This document shows, piece by piece, positions 42,601-47,519 of a DNA stretch of 64,000 nucleotides; position 1 is the stretch's first letter, and each line of letters starts with the position of its first letter. Below the pieces are notes generated by a model. That model made no database searches and was not told where the DNA came from. It was given only the letters and a program-made list of their open reading frames with translations. The stretch is taken from assembly GCF_954871325.1 (NCBI RefSeq), contig NC_088775.1:64085561-64149560 (forward strand), written 5' to 3'. This DNA is from Gordionus sp. m RMFG-2023 (taxonomy: Eukaryota > Nematomorpha > Gordioida > Chordodea > Parachordodidae). Both the position numbers and the translations under genes were made by a program.

Positions 42601-45600
42601 AAAAAAAATATTTTAAATAAAATTTAACCAATCATATGTCAGATAAATAAATAAAAGATAGCCAATGGTATTATGGCTCACAAACCAATCTTACCATTCG
42701 GATATGATGTAATCTGATCATGTAGTTATATCCTATATTTTAGTACTAACTAAATAGAATATGAAAATTCTGAAAATTAGAAATAAATCAGAAACCTGTT
42801 AAATTATTAGACATGTTTTATATTTTGGCTGTATTTATAAATGTTTCATTATATAATTAAATTTTCCAAAATTTCCAAAATAATTTTTATATATTTTATA
42901 TTGGTTTATAATTTATTTTATGGCCTGCAGATTTTTAATTTTTTCTTATATAAAATTTATAAATATCTTAAAATAATTTCAAAGCTTAATATCTATTTCT
43001 AATGAGATTATTTATTTAATGAATTGAATTATTTGTAATAGATGAATATTAAATTATTTGAATGGCACATATATGTTTTTTGATTGATTCATTTTTTTGA
43101 AGGCCTTGTAATTATAATACAAGGTAAATTAAAAAAATTTTTTTTAAATATAATTATTTATTAATAAAGAATTAAAAAAATATTAGAGGAATGTTTTTAA
43201 TAGTAAAATACTGTAACCTCTGTTGTCATGACTAAACAACTTGCTGTAGGATTAATAGTTATATCCCCTGTCATCAATCCAACATCTTTAAATTCTTCAA
43301 ACAATTCACGGTATTTTTGATTACTTAAGGCCTTAATAGGTGTTGTATATATTACTCTTTGCTTATCTCTTAAAGACATGGCTATTGCATACCTAAAGTA
43401 TTTTTATATAAAAATGAAATATTTGTTAGTAAAATTTTTATAAAATAATAAAGGAAGGTGTTAGTAAAATTTTTATAAAATAATAAAGGAAGGATTACTA
43501 TGATATTTGCTTTTATGAATTCTATTTTATTAATTTATAGAATAAAGTTGATATATAATAATTTAATATTAATAATAAAATAATATGCATGCTAGAGGTT
43601 AGAGGTAGGCGCGGGCCGTGAAATTACGGCGTGAGTGTGAATAAATTTTAAATTCCAAGGCGTGACGGGCCTTCCCGAAATTTTCCCCGGGCGTGATCAA
43701 GCGTGAACATAAATTCCCCGTGAATCACGGAAATTTTAATTTTAAAATTGTTTTTTTATAAATATAAATTTGCAATTTTATAATTTTATTATATATTTTC
43801 CTATTTAATTTAGTTAATTTATGAAAACTAAGAATCTTCCGCATTTTATAAACAACATTCGGTATAATTTCGTTAGTTCTTTTTTTTATGTTTAGGTGTT
43901 TTTATCGCGAGACTTTATGCTAAATTTTGCTTAAACATTACAGAAAAGTCAGTTATATTTTATTTGTAAAGATCTTTAATATTTAAATGCAATAGAAAGT
44001 TGTTACATATGGATAACAAAATATAAAAGTTGTGAACTGAAAAACTCTCATGAATACTATAGGTTCAAAAATATACCATGAAATAAAATTTAAGATTAAA
44101 AGCATGATATATAATAATTACTCACTGATATTTGGATGGATGACTATAAAAATTTAAGTTTTTTAACCATTATAGGACATATTATCATTAAGGATTTTAA
44201 ATTAAAACATTTGTTATGGCCACAAGGGCAATGGATGAAAAAAACGTCAAAATTAAAAGTGCAGTCATTTCAATTTTAGGAGAATATACAGAAGTAGAAA
44301 ATCACTTAAATAAATGTATAGTTGTGAATGATAACGAAGCAAATCTTATAAGTGCATTCAAAGATGACGAAACGCTAGCATGTATATGCCATATACAAAT
44401 AATATTATGCATTATGTTTTTGACAATCGTTTAATTGAAATAGCCTTAAATATAAATGGTGTAAAAAAAATAGTACAATATTTCAAACAATCTACAGCTA
44501 ATAGCAAACTAAACGACACCTTTAAACAAGATGTAACAGCGAGAATAACGAGATGGAACTCTGTATATATCATGATGCAGAGTTTCTTAAAATCATATTC
44601 TGAAATACAGGAGCTTATTTAGCGAGCAAGAATTAAATAGATTAGCCACAATTGATATCAGCATCATACACGAGTTAGATAAATTTTTATCAATATTTAA
44701 AGAATGCTCGGATAATCTGAGAGCAGATTCTCGTCCCACAATAAATGAAGTTTGTCTATGAAACAAAAATTAGTAAAATTTTGTTAACCTTCTGAATCTG
44801 AACGTGATACAATAATAATCAAAACCTTAAAATACAGAAAAAGATTTCTTTTAAAAGATTATTATGCAGCCACTACATAAGGTAGGCTTAATTCTAGATC
44901 CGAATTTAAAGAAGAAAATGATAACAATCTTAAAAATGCTAAATGATATAAAATTAGATGATATGCATAAGTCAATGCCAACTATCATTTATAGCTTTAC
45001 TAACTTATCCTAAACTCATAAAAAACCATTCTAAATGGTCAATACCAACTATCACTTTCCTAATTCATCCTACACTCATTAGAGAATTTCTAGATAATTC
45101 TGATAAAGCATCAACATCACCGATGAAGGCTGTGAGGATGAACTTAAAAGATTCATATAAGATAAATAACAAAACAATGTTTGAAGTTTTGGAAGCAGGA
45201 ATATTCGAGAAAATTACCGAGTAAAATTTTGTCAGCTTCAAGTTCGGCTTCTAGTGAAAGGTTATTTTCTGTAGCCAATCTCTTATTAGAGGAAAGGCGT
45301 ATACAATTGAAATAAAAAAAGATGGACATTCTTCTTTTTCTAAATAAATTTCGATTTATAGATTATATTTATTTTTTGTTATTAATATGGATTATGAAAT
45401 TAGAGAAATAAATAGAATGAATTCAAAAAAGTGTAAAATTATAGCAATAGTTTTGAAAAATTTAAAAACACCGTGAATTTTCAGGCGTGACGGGCGTGAA
45501 TCAAAATATTGATTGCCGTGAGCGGGCGGGTCGAAATCTTTTTAGTGGTAAGCATGAATTTTATTTATTGTCACAGTGAGCGGGCAGGCCGTGAATGAAA

Positions 45601-47484
45601 AATTAGGCCCACGCCCAACTCTACTAGAAGTTACCACAGTCCAGGTAAAAAAAATTGTGCCTAGACAGGTAAAATATTAATCATGGGCTAGGCATTTCAA
45701 TGGGCTGATTTGGGTTGGCCCTCACTAACTTTTAATACATGTCTTAGGCTTAGGCATGCTTTAAAAATATGAGTGAATCTATGAATGTTTTAAAATATAA
45801 TTAAGGTTAAAATATGTGAATCTAAGAATTTTTTAATTAATAATTAAGGTTAAAATATGAGTGAATCTAAGAATGTTTTAAAATATAATTAAGGTTTTAT
45901 GTTATGTTTAATAATACAGCATTTTGGTTCAATGACATATAAATTATGGTTATAATTCAGAGATTAGCCAATCATTTTTTTAACTAATACCAACACTCCT
46001 TAGAAACAGTCATTACCAAGTTTTTTTGAAATATAATTTTATTATTTAAAGATTTGAAGAAAAAAAATATTTAAGATTCTCCATCTTTATTTCCACAAAA
46101 TTATTTTAGGATTTTTAATTTAAGGCATAATGCCTCTAAATCTTCAATAAGCTTGTAGTCGTAATTTATTTTATTATATGTTTTCTTCATAATAAATTTA
46201 TTCCACAATAAAATTTTAAAAGTAAGATAAAATAAGAAAAGAATTAACAAAACTTTCTTAATTATGATGGTTATTGTTAAAAAGTAAAGTAATAGGTATT
46301 CAATAACCACTTTTTTTTTAAAATGTTTTCTGCTTTCAATCTGTTTAAAAATTTATAAATCAATTTTTTTTTAGGCTTAATAGGCATTTTGAATTTTTTA
46401 TAAGGGTTCATTATGATTTTAGTCATCGGTCACTGATAATGGTTAAAATGGAAGGTAACAGCTGATACTGAATGTATGGGTTATAATTAATTTACACTCA
46501 TAAAATCTCAAATTAATAAAAAGATATGTGATAATGAGTCTGAGAAATAATGGAATTATTGATTAATAAATATCAATTTTTAGGATATATTTATGAATAT
46601 AAAATTAATAACTCGGCAATTGCAGTTTTCCCAGCTGAAGTATGAGCAGAAACTAATATGCTCTGGTAATTTTCCAATACCATAATAGCTTCCTTTTGAA
46701 AAGGATCTAGGATGAAAGGGTATTCTTTTGCAGGTTTAGGAATAATTTCTTGCTGTTCAGAATTTTCTATGGATTGAGAGGGAGACCCATCTATCATATT
46801 ATTTTTAGTGGAATTTTCTAATATCTCCTTGTTTTTAGCTAGATTATTTGCAATATTTTTTAAAGGGAAATACTCTGTGCCTGGTGGTATAGCTACCTAG
46901 ATATATTTATTTATAAATATAAAAAATATTTATAATTATTTTTAAATAGGTTATTTTATAAATACATATAAATAATACAGACTTTTATATTATGAAATAG
47001 TATACCTCGTGTAAACAAGATTCAGAAGTTTCAACCGTGTGTACCATAATACAGGGCATATCATCTACATCACTATTATTATAAAATTATTTTTAAAAAA
47101 TTGAGAAATATTTTTACATTGCATCTAAAACTTCCTGGGGCTCTCTCTCATCTTCCATATTAACATCATTTGTTTTAATAACCAATTCCTCTGGTTTTAT
47201 ATCCGCCATTAACCTAAAAAATTTCCATCATATAATCAACTATTTATTAATATAAAATTATACATCGTAAAAGTTTCATATAAGTAGAATTTATACTCAA
47301 TTTTTTTTAAATCTATCAGGTGTTAAATATATTATTATAAAATATTTTTCCATGCAATTATATATTTATTTGAGTATATATAATAAATAAACTTAATTTT
47401 ATATTCATTTGTCTTTAACTTTTTTGTTTTAGATTCATAGTCATGGAATACATCGAAAAAAGTATCAGTTTCCATTGAATTCAT
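3637..47484 (-). CDS. MTREX: Mtr4 (SKIV2L2/MTREX-like) nuclear exosome RNA helicase, 24 exons
   Basis: ATP-dependent 3'-5' RNA helicase of the Ski2-like family. In the family Mtr4 unwinds RNA for the nuclear exosome as part of TRAMP/NEXT-type complexes. The coding join is 24 exons, 3384 nt, 1127 residues; human MTR4 is about 1040. Motifs in order: Walker A AHTSAGKT (160-167), [13 protein letters not shown] (188-200), DEIH (251-254), SAT (282-284), FSFSRKEC (389-396), GIHHSGLLP (450-458), [13 protein letters not shown] (479-491), GRAGRRG (519-525), then a KOW/arch region and a C-terminal DSHCT domain ending FAASLYI. The extra length sits in Asn/Ser-rich stretches of the arch. I chose the ATG at 47484 because it opens exon 1 and leads into an acidic N-terminus; no earlier in-frame Met was sought across further introns. 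All junction phases agree. It is the only host gene recognised, and its introns hold most of the mobile DNA in the window. Confidence 0.95.
3766..3990. mobile_element. hAT-type MITE with 47-bp near-perfect inverted ends (intron 23)
   Basis: A 225-bp element beginning TAGTGTTGTTAAACGG and ending in its reverse complement. The two ends match over about 47 bp. The flanking octamers are CAACTAGG and CTACTAGG (7 of 8), the 8-bp target duplication typical of hAT elements. The motif CGGCTAA/AATCGGCT recurs near both ends. The close match of the ends suggests a fairly young copy. There is no coding capacity. Confidence 0.85.
4274..4378 (-). CDS. MTREX: Mtr4 exon 23 (residues 1076-1111)
   Basis: Part of the DSHCT domain: [16 protein letters not shown], then [15 protein letters not shown], nearly identical to human Mtr4. 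The donor is GTAAGA, one of only four in the gene with G at position +5. Phases are 2 nt in and 1 nt out, fitting exons 22 and 24. Confidence 0.96.
4875..5074. mobile_element. Older copy of the TAGTGTTGTTAAA MITE (intron 22)
   Basis: A 200-bp relative of the element at 3766. It starts TAGTTTTGTTAAAGGGC and ends in a diverged reverse complement. The flanks are CATCCGAT and CCTGCGAT (6 of 8), a decayed target duplication. The internal phrase AACCTGAAGATTTTGCTC is shared with the 3766 copy. The ends no longer match each other well, so this copy is older. Confidence 0.7.
5273..5468. mobile_element. Distant TAGTGTTG-ended MITE relative (intron 22)
   Basis: It begins TAGTGTTGCTAAATCGGC and ends TTATCACCACTA, giving imperfect inverted ends with GGCTTA/TAAGCC words inside. 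The flanking octamers do not match, so no target duplication can be claimed. Probably a third, old member or sister family of the 3766 element. Confidence 0.45.
5822..5984 (-). CDS. MTREX: Mtr4 exon 22 (residues 1022-1076)
   Basis: DSHCT domain: [19 protein letters not shown], then [13 protein letters not shown] and IIKMTDVFE. This matches the human stretch around SFKPHLMDVVYTWATG. Acceptor CATAG, donor GTATGT. Confidence 0.97.
6158..6503. mobile_element. hAT MITE with GGCCCGG-type words, copy 1 (intron 21)
   Basis: A 346-bp element with ends TAAGAGATCTGCA and TGCAGATTACTA. It is flanked by a perfect 8-bp duplication, ATTTACAT, at 6150-6157 and 6504-6511. The interior (about 6282-6424) is shared with the element at 48362, including GTAAAATAAAAATATTT and the GACTAGACG region. 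The G+C words GGGCTTCGGGCC and GGCCGGACTGGGCCGG lie near the ends. Non-coding. Confidence 0.9.
6678..9024 (+). pseudogene. hAT transposase remnant with BED-type N-terminus and its own 48-bp intron
   Basis: An ATG at 6678 opens a frame reading [18 protein letters not shown] and, after a 48-bp GT-AG intron (6853-6900), TNQLKRHKC. This is the layout of a BED zinc finger at the start of a hAT transposase, although the first Cys pair has been lost. Later pieces include [16 protein letters not shown] (about 7300), [13 protein letters not shown] (about 7600) and, at about 8460-8600, a C-terminal dimerisation patch ending [17 protein letters not shown]. Stops and frame changes separate these after about 7190, so it is dead. 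The right end TGCAGACCTCTA (to 9024) resembles the inverted end of the MITE at 6158. I did not find the left end or a target duplication. Confidence 0.8.
9334..10025. repeat. ATTCG-rich inverted-end repeat, probable decayed MITE (intron 21)
   Basis: Both ends begin CTCTAGA when read inwards and are followed by dense GAATCGAATA/ATTCGTATTCG words in both orientations. The middle is A+T-rich and non-coding. Similar ATTCG clusters occur at about 23838, 25795, 53205 and 53940. No matching 8-bp flank was found, so the exact limits are uncertain. Confidence 0.5.
10294..10456 (-). CDS. MTREX: Mtr4 exon 21 (residues 967-1021)
   Basis: Encodes [19 protein letters not shown], then [20 protein letters not shown], equivalent to human ADELLLTEMMFNGLFNDL and [12 protein letters not shown]. 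Start of the DSHCT domain. The donor GTACCA is atypical but is the only one that keeps phase with exon 22. Confidence 0.95.
10898..11229. repeat. Fold-back element (intron 20)
   Basis: The left arm carries ATTGAAGG, GGATTCCCTG and a run ending in AATTAATAATTAAATTTT. The right arm has the reverse complement of each in reversed order (AAAATTAAATTATTAATT, CAGGGAATCC, CAATTCC). The arms cover most of the 330 bp with a short central spacer around 11010-11030. Non-coding; a MITE or other fold-back repeat. Confidence 0.65.
11687..11850 (-). CDS. MTREX: Mtr4 exon 20 (residues 913-967)
   Basis: Encodes the [20 protein letters not shown] stretch and [13 protein letters not shown], the hallmark arch-to-DSHCT junction of Mtr4/Ski2 proteins. 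Acceptor TTTAAAG, donor GTAATA; it ends two bases into the Thr codon finished by exon 21. Confidence 0.96.
12303..12572. repeat. Fragment ending in the TAGTGTTGTTAAACGG terminus (intron 19)
   Basis: The sequence ending near 12570 (GGGCCGTTTAACAACACTA) is the right end of the MITE family seen at 3766. The region before it holds GACCCGGACCGG and GACCCAACCTGG words. The left end is not identifiable, so the start given is only approximate. Confidence 0.4.
12650..12745 (-). CDS. MTREX: Mtr4 exon 19 (residues 881-912)
   Basis: Encodes [15 protein letters not shown], then [13 protein letters not shown], aligning with human KVEAFEHRMYSHPLHNDPNL in the arch. Acceptor AAAAG after a purine-rich tract, which is unusual, and donor GTAATT. 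The phase is 0 on both sides. Confidence 0.92.
12979..13254 (-). CDS. MTREX: Mtr4 exon 18 (residues 789-880), with an arch insertion
   Basis: Encodes [19 protein letters not shown], then [18 protein letters not shown], then an extra Asn/Ser-rich stretch of about 26 residues (starting [12 protein letters not shown]), then [16 protein letters not shown]. Human Mtr4 passes straight from RFPDG to IPLLDPIDDMG, so the insertion is specific to this lineage. The reading stays open past the donor GTTGGT for 38 more codons, but exon 19 continues the homology in phase only from this donor. Confidence 0.94.
13400..13610 (+). repeat. Possible tRNA-derived SINE-like sequence (intron 17)
   Basis: GTCTCAGTGGATTGGTTGC at about 13413 resembles a pol III A box, and GTTCGATACTGGGAAC at about 13586 resembles a B box. 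The spacing (about 170 nt) is too long for a tRNA gene. The block is richer in G+C than its surroundings. Only a hint; no second copy was recognised in this window. Confidence 0.25.
14318..15075. repeat. GAACCCGAACC-type decayed hAT/MITE (intron 17)
   Basis: Clusters of GAACCAGAACCCGAACC and GAACCCAACCC occur near 14330-14380. Similar words (GAACCCTGAACTAACTTG, GAACCCGAGCCTGG, GAACCAGAACCC) occur near 14990-15045, with A+T-rich filler between. The same vocabulary marks the ends of the element at 29212. Flanks AAATAAAC and AATAAATT are only a weak match. Confidence 0.45.
15600..17680. other. Intron 17 filler, no gene seen
   Basis: A+T-rich sequence with imperfect repetition of TTTACTGGTAAT-like words at about 15620-15790 and a single TAGTGTTGTAAACG terminus at about 16979. 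The open frame at 16165-16401 is made of A+T-rich low-complexity codons, has no recognisable motif and I do not regard it as a gene. Confidence 0.4.
17688..18268. mobile_element. hAT MITE with CCGATAT words (intron 17)
   Basis: A 581-bp element with inverted ends TAGGGCTGTGCC and GGCACAGCCCTA and a perfect target duplication TATCCCAT (17680-17687 and 18269-18276). CCGATAT/ATATCGG recurs at least three times near each end in both orientations. Non-coding; it includes a C-rich run at about 17767. Confidence 0.93.
18476..18799 (-). CDS. MTREX: Mtr4 exon 17 (residues 681-788), expanded KOW/arch region
   Basis: Starts [15 protein letters not shown] and contains [12 protein letters not shown], which corresponds to human DPLYVVEVLLRC in the KOW module. 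The rest is a low-complexity Asn/Ser/Thr/Lys-rich tract (for example [16 protein letters not shown]), much longer than in human Mtr4. Open on both sides of its splice sites (acceptor ATATAG, donor GTAATA), phase 0 at both ends. The homology is weak, but the frame, the splice phases and the conserved neighbours on each side fix it as coding. Confidence 0.85.
18800..20644. other. Intron 16, nothing recognised
   Basis: A+T-rich intron of 1845 bp. I searched it for the missing FGWGVV part of the KOW module and found that only at 20645-20710. The 60-codon plus-strand frame at 19658 has no recognisable features. Confidence 0.5.
20645..20710 (-). CDS. MTREX: Mtr4 exon 16 (residues 659-680), KOW core microexon
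   Basis: A 66-nt exon encoding [19 protein letters not shown] and AKK, matching human KNEGDDFGWGVVVNFSKK. Acceptor TTTTAG, donor GTATTA, phase 0 on both sides. Easy to miss because of its size and loose donor. Confidence 0.93.
20899..21071 (-). CDS. MTREX: Mtr4 exon 15 (residues 601-658)
   Basis: Encodes [13 protein letters not shown], then [16 protein letters not shown] and [13 protein letters not shown], matching human YKIRQQLAKLGKEI and LPFLQPGRLVKV at the entry to the KOW/arch. Acceptor GTAG, donor GTAATT. Confidence 0.96.
21072..22704. other. Intron 14 left part, no gene seen
   Basis: A+T-rich, no coding signal. A short cluster of GGCCCATT and GGGCCGGGTTGACC words at about 22205-22255 probably marks a decayed hAT end without an identifiable partner. 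Confidence 0.4.
22705..22844. mobile_element. Short hAT-like MITE (intron 14)
   Basis: About 140 bp, with ends CAGGGGCATTACTAAG and CTAGTGACGCCA that are imperfect inverted copies. The flanks share ACTTTCTTCC on both sides, giving an 8-10 bp target duplication. The interior contains GGGGGGCTC and GAGGTCC words around a poly-A/T core. A similar sequence is at about 49955-50147. Confidence 0.65.
23180..23330 (-). CDS. MTREX: Mtr4 exon 14 (residues 551-601)
   Basis: Encodes [19 protein letters not shown], then [20 protein letters not shown], almost identical to the winged-helix region of human Mtr4 ([20 protein letters not shown]). Acceptor AATAG, donor GTAATT. Confidence 0.97.
23431..23556 (-). 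CDS. MTREX: Mtr4 exon 13 (residues 509-550), helicase motif VI
   Basis: Encodes [17 protein letters not shown] followed by [14 protein letters not shown]. The GRAGRRG arginines are the ATP-sensing fingers of motif VI. Acceptor TTAAAG, donor GTTTTG. Confidence 0.97.
23937..25765. repeat. Probable outer hAT remnant interrupted by the element at 24419
   Basis: The left block begins AAGCCTGGACTAGGCC and the right block ends in GGGCCAGGCTCTG, which is its approximate inverted copy. GGCCCGA, GGGCTGGCCCAGG and GCCCATCCTGG words lie near both. The 24419 element sits between them. No target duplication was found for the outer repeat, so the limits are approximate. Confidence 0.4.
24419..25644 (-). 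mobile_element. hAT element with GGTCAA words, copy A (intron 12)
   Basis: A 1226-bp element with inverted ends CAGGGTTG and CAACCCTG and a perfect target duplication TAATTATT (24411-24418 and 25645-25652). GGTCAAATTGACC-type words crowd both ends. On the minus strand pieces of a hAT transposase core can be read, for example [13 protein letters not shown] (about 25260) and [12 protein letters not shown] (about 24880), but start, BED finger and C-terminal dimerisation region are missing. It is an internally deleted, non-autonomous copy, a sister of the element at 50370. Confidence 0.93.
26267..26368 (-). CDS. MTREX: Mtr4 exon 12 (residues 475-508), helicase motif V
   Basis: Encodes [19 protein letters not shown], then [11 protein letters not shown]; human reads [22 protein letters not shown]. 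Acceptor CTTAG, donor GTTTAT, phase 0 on both sides. Confidence 0.97.
26545..26735 (-). CDS. MTREX: Mtr4 exon 11 (residues 411-474)
   Basis: Encodes [19 protein letters not shown], then [11 protein letters not shown] and [13 protein letters not shown] in RecA domain 2. Acceptor CGCAG, donor GTTTTA. The frame stays open five codons beyond the donor, but exon 12 resumes the homology exactly after LIK. Confidence 0.97.
27077..27208 (-). CDS. MTREX: Mtr4 exon 10 (residues 367-411), helicase motif IV
   Basis: Encodes [19 protein letters not shown] followed by [14 protein letters not shown] and MDFNT; human reads [28 protein letters not shown]. Acceptor AAAG, donor GTTTTG. Confidence 0.97.
27900..27996 (-). 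CDS. MTREX: Mtr4 exon 9 (residues 335-367)
   Basis: Encodes [19 protein letters not shown] followed by RGRKGGSNK, the linker between the two RecA domains (human GDFREDNFNTAMQVLRDAG). Acceptor AAAG, donor GTTATA. Confidence 0.95.
28320..28418 (-). CDS. MTREX: Mtr4 exon 8 (residues 302-334)
   Basis: Encodes [19 protein letters not shown], then CLYLVVDEN, identical to human at most positions. Acceptor AACAG; the donor GTAAGT is the only fully canonical one in the gene. Confidence 0.98.
29095..30056 (-). mobile_element. LINE fragment on the minus strand, interrupted by the 29212 element (intron 7)
   Basis: Left arm of an inverted pair with the plus-strand LINE that starts at about 30140. The words CCCTAAACAGATTGTG and TTAGCCATAGTAATGA (left) are inverted matches to about 30150-30230. 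Beyond the nested insertion, the minus strand at about 29100-29190 still reads [12 protein letters not shown] LINE sequence. Strongly decayed and frame-broken. Confidence 0.6.
29212..29895. mobile_element. hAT-like MITE with GAACCCGAACC words (intron 7)
   Basis: A 684-bp insertion flanked by a perfect 8-bp repeat TTTACAGG (29204-29211 and 29896-29903). Words such as CGAACCGAACC, CCCGGGTT and AACCCAAACCC lie near both ends. The terminal inverted repeat itself is poor (CAGGGATTCG against a CAAAAATA end). It interrupts a LINE fragment, so it is younger than that. Confidence 0.75.
30140..32250 (+). mobile_element. Decayed LINE, endonuclease-RT linker to C-terminus (intron 7)
   Basis: About 30180-30230 reads [14 protein letters not shown], and about 30330-30400 the LINE phrase NNKAPG and [11 protein letters not shown]. 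About 30730-30830 gives [19 protein letters not shown], the RT block before the catalytic box. After 31450 come C-terminal pieces such as [19 protein letters not shown] (about 31950). The pieces are in several frames with stops. A stretch at 30890-31450 that I cannot match separates the two halves. Confidence 0.75.
32647..32771 (-). CDS. MTREX: Mtr4 exon 7 (residues 260-301), helicase motif III
   Basis: Encodes [19 protein letters not shown], then [23 protein letters not shown] is motif III. Human reads [28 protein letters not shown]. Acceptor ACGAAG, donor GTAATT. Confidence 0.98.
33309..33399 (-). CDS. MTREX: Mtr4 exon 6 (residues 230-260), DEIH box
   Basis: Encodes [19 protein letters not shown] followed by [15 protein letters not shown] is the Walker B/DExH box. 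Acceptor AATAG, donor GTAATT. Confidence 0.98.
33400..39209. other. Intron 5 left half, mostly unexplained A+T-rich DNA
   Basis: No coding signal apart from short random frames. About 36995-37110 has a TAGTGTTG start and many AATCGGCTAA words, a one-ended relative of the 3766 MITE. About 37690-37860 is an imperfect tandem repeat (GATTAGA, CAACAACGT words). About 38380-38900 is a block with more G+C, described in the findings. Confidence 0.45.
39218..39554. mobile_element. hAT MITE with about 45-bp inverted ends (intron 5)
   Basis: A 337-bp element starting CAATGACATATAATAATACC and ending in the reverse complement, with about 45 bp matching perfectly. A perfect target duplication GAAAGAGA lies at 39210-39217 and 39555-39562. 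Further inward, AAATCAGCT and AGCTGATTT pair as well. Non-coding; the identical ends point to a recent insertion. Confidence 0.95.
39742..41710 (-). mobile_element. hAT transposon with GATAC words and transposase remnant (intron 5)
   Basis: A 1969-bp element with inverted ends CAGAGTTGTTAAAA and TTTTAACAACTCTG and a perfect target duplication CTAGGCAC (39734-39741 and 41711-41718). TAGATACAGATAC is repeated many times near both ends. The minus strand carries hAT transposase: [20 protein letters not shown] (about 41000-40930), a region with a GDMIVIDLN stretch (about 40270), and at about 40130-40060 the C-terminal [16 protein letters not shown] patch. Frame breaks separate these, so it is inactive. 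The N-terminal BED finger is not recognisable. Confidence 0.95.
42065..42695. mobile_element. Fold-back element / MITE with about 90-bp inverted arms (intron 5)
   Basis: The left arm holds GGTAAGATTATAGTTTGTA, ACCATTGGTTATC and CATATGATTGGTTAAA. The right arm carries inverted forms of the same blocks in reverse order and ends AATCTTACC at 42695. The middle is A+T-rich without coding sequence. No convincing target duplication, so the superfamily is unknown. Confidence 0.65.
43218..43392 (-). CDS. MTREX: Mtr4 exon 5 (residues 171-229), helicase motif Ia/Ib
   Basis: Encodes [19 protein letters not shown] followed by [19 protein letters not shown] and [14 protein letters not shown]. Acceptor TTTAG, donor GTTACA. 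I end the exon at MTTE because exon 6 begins ILRSML in phase 0. The next GT six bases downstream would add two residues that the family lacks. Confidence 0.97.
43425..43493. repeat. 35-bp tandem duplication (intron 4)
   Basis: Two almost identical units starting GTTAGTAAAATTTTTATAAA, at 43425 and 43460. It lies between exon 5 and the hAT insertion. Confidence 0.85.
43600..45623 (+). mobile_element. hAT transposon with GCGTGA words and transposase remnant (intron 4)
   Basis: A 2024-bp element with ends TAGAGGTAGGCGCGGGCC and GGCCCACGCCCAACTCTA (imperfect inverted copies) and flanks CTAGAGGT / CTAGAAGT (7 of 8). CCGTGAA, GGCGTGA and GGGCGTGA words fill both ends. The plus strand carries hAT transposase pieces: [18 protein letters not shown] (about 44465-44520), [17 protein letters not shown] (about 44550-44600) and near 45240-45300 the C-terminal [23 protein letters not shown] patch. 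Several stops and frame changes are present, so it is inactive. A BED finger was not seen. Confidence 0.94.
45769..45900. repeat. About 45-bp imperfect tandem repeat, three units (intron 4)
   Basis: Three copies of a unit containing GTGAATCTAAGAATGTTTTA and AATTAAGGTTAAAATATG follow one another. No known class. Confidence 0.75.
46613..46896 (-). CDS. MTREX: Mtr4 exon 4 (residues 77-171), Q-motif region and Walker A
   Basis: Encodes [14 protein letters not shown], a Ser/Gln/Asn-rich linker, then [19 protein letters not shown] and [25 protein letters not shown] is the ATP-binding P-loop. Human reads [15 protein letters not shown] and [12 protein letters not shown]. Acceptor CTAG, donor GTTATT; the frame runs five codons beyond the donor but the homology resumes at exon 5. 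Confidence 0.98.
47006..47072 (-). CDS. MTREX: Mtr4 exon 3 (residues 54-76)
   Basis: Encodes [19 protein letters not shown] followed by LHE. CLHEVAIPP across the exon 3/4 junction matches human CTHEVALP. The upstream intron is only 45 bp (47073-47117). Acceptor AATAG, donor GTATAC. Confidence 0.93.
47118..47213 (-). CDS. MTREX: Mtr4 exon 2 (residues 22-54)
   Basis: Encodes [19 protein letters not shown] followed by [12 protein letters not shown], an acidic N-terminal tail without a fold. Accepted because it is open and its phases (1 nt in, 2 nt out) join exons 1 and 3. Not conserved in sequence. Confidence 0.85.
47420..47484 (-). CDS. MTREX: Mtr4 exon 1 with start codon (residues 1-22)
   Basis: ATG at 47484-47482 opens [20 protein letters not shown] followed by K. 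A second Met follows three codons on and could also serve. The donor is GTTAAA after a run of six A. N-terminal tails of Mtr4 diverge fast, so this exon rests on frame and phase rather than homology. Confidence 0.75.
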
Positions 47485-47519
47485 GTTAATAAAAATGCTT
47501 TAAAACCGCTCTTAGAATA

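Noticed and set aside
43206-43217. Alternative donor for Mtr4 exon 5 a few bases downstream, adding Val-Thr
   Set aside because: The GTTACA donor keeps phase 0 and places MTTE directly next to ILRSML as in other Mtr4 proteins; the longer form would add two residues absent in the family.
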